A stretch of DNA of 35,992 nucleotides, from the NCBI GenBank assembly GCA_007125585.1, contig SLCY01000080.1:1-35992 (forward strand). Reading direction: 5' to 3'. The notes under the pieces are model-generated. The model was not told the DNA's origin. It ran no database searches and worked only from the letters and a program-made list of their open reading frames with translations. The position numbers were made by a program, and so were the translations under genes. Position 1 is the stretch's first letter; the number at the start of each line of letters is the position of its first letter. Positions 33,669 through 35,992 of this stretch are shown in pieces. Source of the stretch: Bacteroidales bacterium. Its GTDB lineage: Bacteria > Bacteroidota > Bacteroidia > Bacteroidales > UBA7960.

Positions 33669-34469
33669 ATGAAAAGAAGTAAGAGAACCCCTTCCGGAAG
33701 CCCCAAACAAAGGTCCGGGCCCCGGCAAAAACGCTTCAATAAAGACAAAGCAGCGGACCCACGCATCCGTCTCAACAAGTTCATTGCCAATGCAGGCGTC
33801 TGTTCCCGGCGTGAAGCCGATATGCTGATACAAAATGGCGCCATCAAAGTGAACGGGACCGTCGTCACAGAGCTGGGCACAAAAGTGATGCCCACCGATA
33901 AGGTCTTTTACGGGGATCAAAAGCTGGTGAACGAGAAAAAAATCTATGTCCTGCTCAACAAACCCAAAGACTGCATCACCACCGTTGATGATCCCCGGAA
34001 ACGAAATACCGTGCTCCATATTCTGGCGAACGCCTTCAGTGAACGCCTGTATCCTGTAGGACGGCTCGACAGGAATACCACCGGCCTGCTGCTGCTGACG
34101 AATGACGGGGTGCTGACAAAAAAACTAACCCACCCTTCGCACGGGATAAAAAAGCTCTATCACGTGCACCTCGACAAATCCCTGAAAGCAGGCGACATGC
34201 TGCGCATCGCGCAAGGCATCAGCCTGGACGGGGAAAAAGTGCTCCCCGACCGTATTGAATATGCCAATCCCAATAACAAAAAAGAGGTGGGCATTGAACT
34301 GCACTCAGGCCAGAACAGGGTCGTGCGGCGCATGTTTGAACAACTCGGCTACAAGGTTGTAAAGCTTGACCGGGTAATGTTCGCCGGACTGACAAAAAAG
34401 GACCTGCCCCGCGGCAAATGGCGCCAGCTATCAGAAAAGGAAATAACATACCTGAAAATTTTCGCCTGA
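33669..34469 (+). CDS. rluB: rRNA pseudouridine synthase, RsuA/RluB family
   Basis: The 266-residue protein has a basic N-terminal tail, an S4 RNA-binding domain (about 33-80, IRLNKFIANAGVCSRREADMLI) and the synthase domain with the catalytic motif GRLDRNTTGLLLLTNDG (131-147, D134). Later blocks are KKLYHVHL and HSGQNRVVRRMFEQLGY. RluB modifies U2605 of 23S rRNA; RluF, RluE and RsuA are close relatives, and the exact target cannot be fixed from sequence alone. The missing adjacent scpB, common with rluB in other phyla, gives no extra support. Confidence 0.85.
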   Translation: MKRSKRTPSGSPKQRSGPRQKRFNKDKAADPRIRLNKFIANAGVCSRREADMLIQNGAIKVNGTVVTELGTKVMPTDKVFYGDQKLVNEKKIYVLLNKPKDCITTVDDPRKRNTVLHILANAFSERLYPVGRLDRNTTGLLLLTNDGVLTKKLTHPSHGIKKLYHVHLDKSLKAGDMLRIAQGISLDGEKVLPDRIEYANPNNKKEVGIELHSGQNRVVRRMFEQLGYKVVKLDRVMFAGLTKKDLPRGKWRQLSEKEITYLKIFA

Positions 34470-34475
34470 TTACTG

Positions 34476-35992
34476 ATGACCCATCAACAACCTCCCACAA
34501 GAGAAATGCTCTGGCAGTTCATCCGGCTGGCATCCATCAGCGGGCTCATTTTCATGCTGGCATCCGTGATGGTCCTAAGCGCGCTGGGCTGGATATACCG
34601 CGACAGGGTGAAAGATCTTTTCCTGGAAGACATCAACAGGCGCCTGCGCACGGAGATCACCGTCGACAACATCCAGCTAAGCCTGCTCCGCAGCTTCCCC
34701 ATGGCATCTCTGCGTTTTCACGACGTGGCCATCCTGGAAACAGGAGAAGCCACTGACAAAGAGGTCCTGCTGAGCGCCAGATCCATCCACCTCGAATTTG
34801 ACCTGTACGACATCCTCCGCAAAGAGATTACAGTAAAGCGCATCTCGCTGTCTGACGGACACTTCAGCCCGGCCATCAGCGAAGGGGGAACGCCGAACTA
34901 CCTTTTCTGGGACCAAGCCCCGGCAACCAATGGGACAGGTTTTCGCTTTGACATCCAGAGCGTGCACCTCAACCGCCTTGCCTTTCACTTTACCCACCAC
35001 GGCGATGGCCACCACGTTTCGATGGACATTCAGAACCTCTTGCTGCGCATGCGATCCGGGTCAGGCCCCCTGGCAGCATCGGCAAAGGGAAAGATGCATG
35101 CCAACACCCTGCAATTAGGCAACACCACCATTCCGGCCAATAAGTCCCTGGAGCTGGACCTCTTGATGACGCTGTCAGGAGAACAAGTGTTGAGATTCCA
35201 TGAAAGCGAACTCACATGGAACAACCATCACTTTTTGATCGACGGCTTGTTTGCCTCCCGGGAGGATGGCCTCTGGGCTGAAACAACTGTCAGCGGCCGC
35301 CGTATCGACCCCCAACAGTTGCTGGCCGACCTGCCGGAGCCGTGGAGCAAACCATTCACCCCCTACCGCCCGGAAGGCACCGCCGACTTCGATGCAAGCA
35401 TCATGGGCTTCCTGAACGACGGGGGCACACCGGAGATATCATCCACGTTCACGCTGACAAACGGCGGACTGCTTCACCCGGGGAGCGACAACGAGCTGAA
35501 GATAGCGGTTGTGAGGGGAAGCTATAACAACGGCCAACGGCAGTCGGCCCAAACCAGCCGGGTGCAGATAGACCATGTCGACGCCCGGCTTCACAATGGC
35601 CAGGTCATCGGCAGCGCCTCCATCCACAACTTCCTGCAACCGGAAATATCGTTTACGCTCACGGCCGGCATCCCGGCAAAAGACCTGCTGAAGTGGCAAG
35701 AGATAGAGCCTGTCACCGAAGCAGACGGAACCATAACCATGGAAGTGGATTTTTCAGGGAGCATGAATGAAAGGATGCGCTTCGACGAAGAAGACCTCAT
35801 GGCAGCACAGCTGTCGGGCCATGTCCGTTTTGAAGATGTGGACTTCATTCTCCATGACAACCACCTGCTCCCCTATCGTAACTTTGATGGGATGATGGCG
35901 TTCCACAACAACCGGCTGGAGGTTGAATATCTCTCGGGGATTGCCGGGGAAAGTGATTTTTTGTTCTCCGGCCATATGACAAATGTGCTCCC
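34476..35992 (+). CDS. AsmA-like envelope protein, 5' part
   Basis: From the ATG at 34476 the frame stays open to the window end (505 codons) and continues beyond it. The product has a short cytoplasmic tail, one membrane helix (about 16-40, LASISGLIFMLASVMVLSALGW) and then a long periplasmic region of repeated beta strands. The segment ITVDNIQLSLLRSFPMASLRFHDVAI matches the AsmA N-terminal block. AsmA-like proteins are related to repeating-beta-groove bridges that move phospholipids between membranes; whether this one does is inference. It starts six bases after the pseudouridine synthase stop. Confidence 0.85.
   Translation, partial: MTHQQPPTREMLWQFIRLASISGLIFMLASVMVLSALGWIYRDRVKDLFLEDINRRLRTEITVDNIQLSLLRSFPMASLRFHDVAILETGEATDKEVLLSARSIHLEFDLYDILRKEITVKRISLSDGHFSPAISEGGTPNYLFWDQAPATNGTGFRFDIQSVHLNRLAFHFTHHGDGHHVSMDIQNLLLRMRSGSGPLAASAKGKMHANTLQLGNTTIPANKSLELDLLMTLSGEQVLRFHESELTWNNHHFLIDGLFASREDGLWAETTVSGRRIDPQQLLADLPEPWSKPFTPYRPEGTADFDASIMGFLNDGGTPEISSTFTLTNGGLLHPGSDNELKIAVVRGSYNNGQRQSAQTSRVQIDHVDARLHNGQVIGSASIHNFLQPEISFTLTAGIPAKDLLKWQEIEPVTEADGTITMEVDFSGSMNERMRFDEEDLMAAQLSGHVRFEDVDFILHDNHLLPYRNFDGMMAFHNNRLEVEYLSGIAGESDFLFSGHMTNVL

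Noticed and set aside
1-35992. Long open frames antisense to the cell-wall genes
   Set aside because: They mirror the codon pattern of the real genes on the opposite strand and show no domain or start context of their own.

Overview
The window is a 36 kb piece of a Bacteroidota chromosome, most likely class Bacteroidia. The signs are a canonical dcw cluster whose FtsZ ends in the phylum-typical NSFLHDNVD tail, a GldB-type lipoprotein, an adjacent GlsA/GlsB-type glycine-lipid acyltransferase pair, an HU-like/SPOR fusion protein, and several promoters matching the Bacteroidota -7 box TAnnTTTG, with few Shine-Dalgarno sequences. MurE carries the DNPR motif, so the peptidoglycan is predicted to contain meso-diaminopimelate. 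KdsB points to a Kdo-containing lipopolysaccharide. I see no rRNA, intact tRNA, CRISPR array, insertion sequence or phage genes.

Region 1 (1-4832): the 3' end of a TM2-domain gene on the plus strand, then a minus-strand run reading histidine kinase, LolA-like periplasmic protein, secreted YidD-like protein, and two related proteins that each join a helical repeat region to a TM2-like membrane module. Small gaps and overlaps suggest one envelope-related transcription unit. A tRNA T-arm-like relic lies between the kinase and the LolA-like gene.

Region 2 (5007-10545, plus strand): a GH3-type acyl-adenylating enzyme, a 370-base gap with three successive four-unit tandem arrays, then deoxynucleoside kinase, KdsB, the HU-like/SPOR membrane protein, TrmB and an alkyltransferase-like protein without the reactive cysteine.

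Region 3 (10683-17243, mostly minus strand): a NifU-type scaffold protein, glutamine-dependent NadE and an outer-membrane beta-barrel protein form one minus-strand group. GldB is divergent from it. EngB, GlsB and GlsA follow on the minus strand.

Region 4 (17477-32655, plus strand): the division and cell-wall cluster, preceded by a three-copy GTGG MraZ operator: mraZ, rsmH, ftsL, ftsI, murE, mraY, murD (domain 3 only), ftsW, murG, murC, ftsQ, ftsA, ftsZ. All members look intact except murD. Its slot holds only a 182-codon frame for the C-terminal domain, with an in-frame stop just upstream and no room for the missing UDP-MurNAc-L-Ala-binding and ATP-binding domains. This is the most striking observation in the window.

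Region 5 (32746-35992, plus strand): an FKBP-type lipoprotein, a 95-residue conserved-looking protein and a strong terminator, an RsuA/RluB-type pseudouridine synthase, and the 5' part of an AsmA-like gene that runs off the window.
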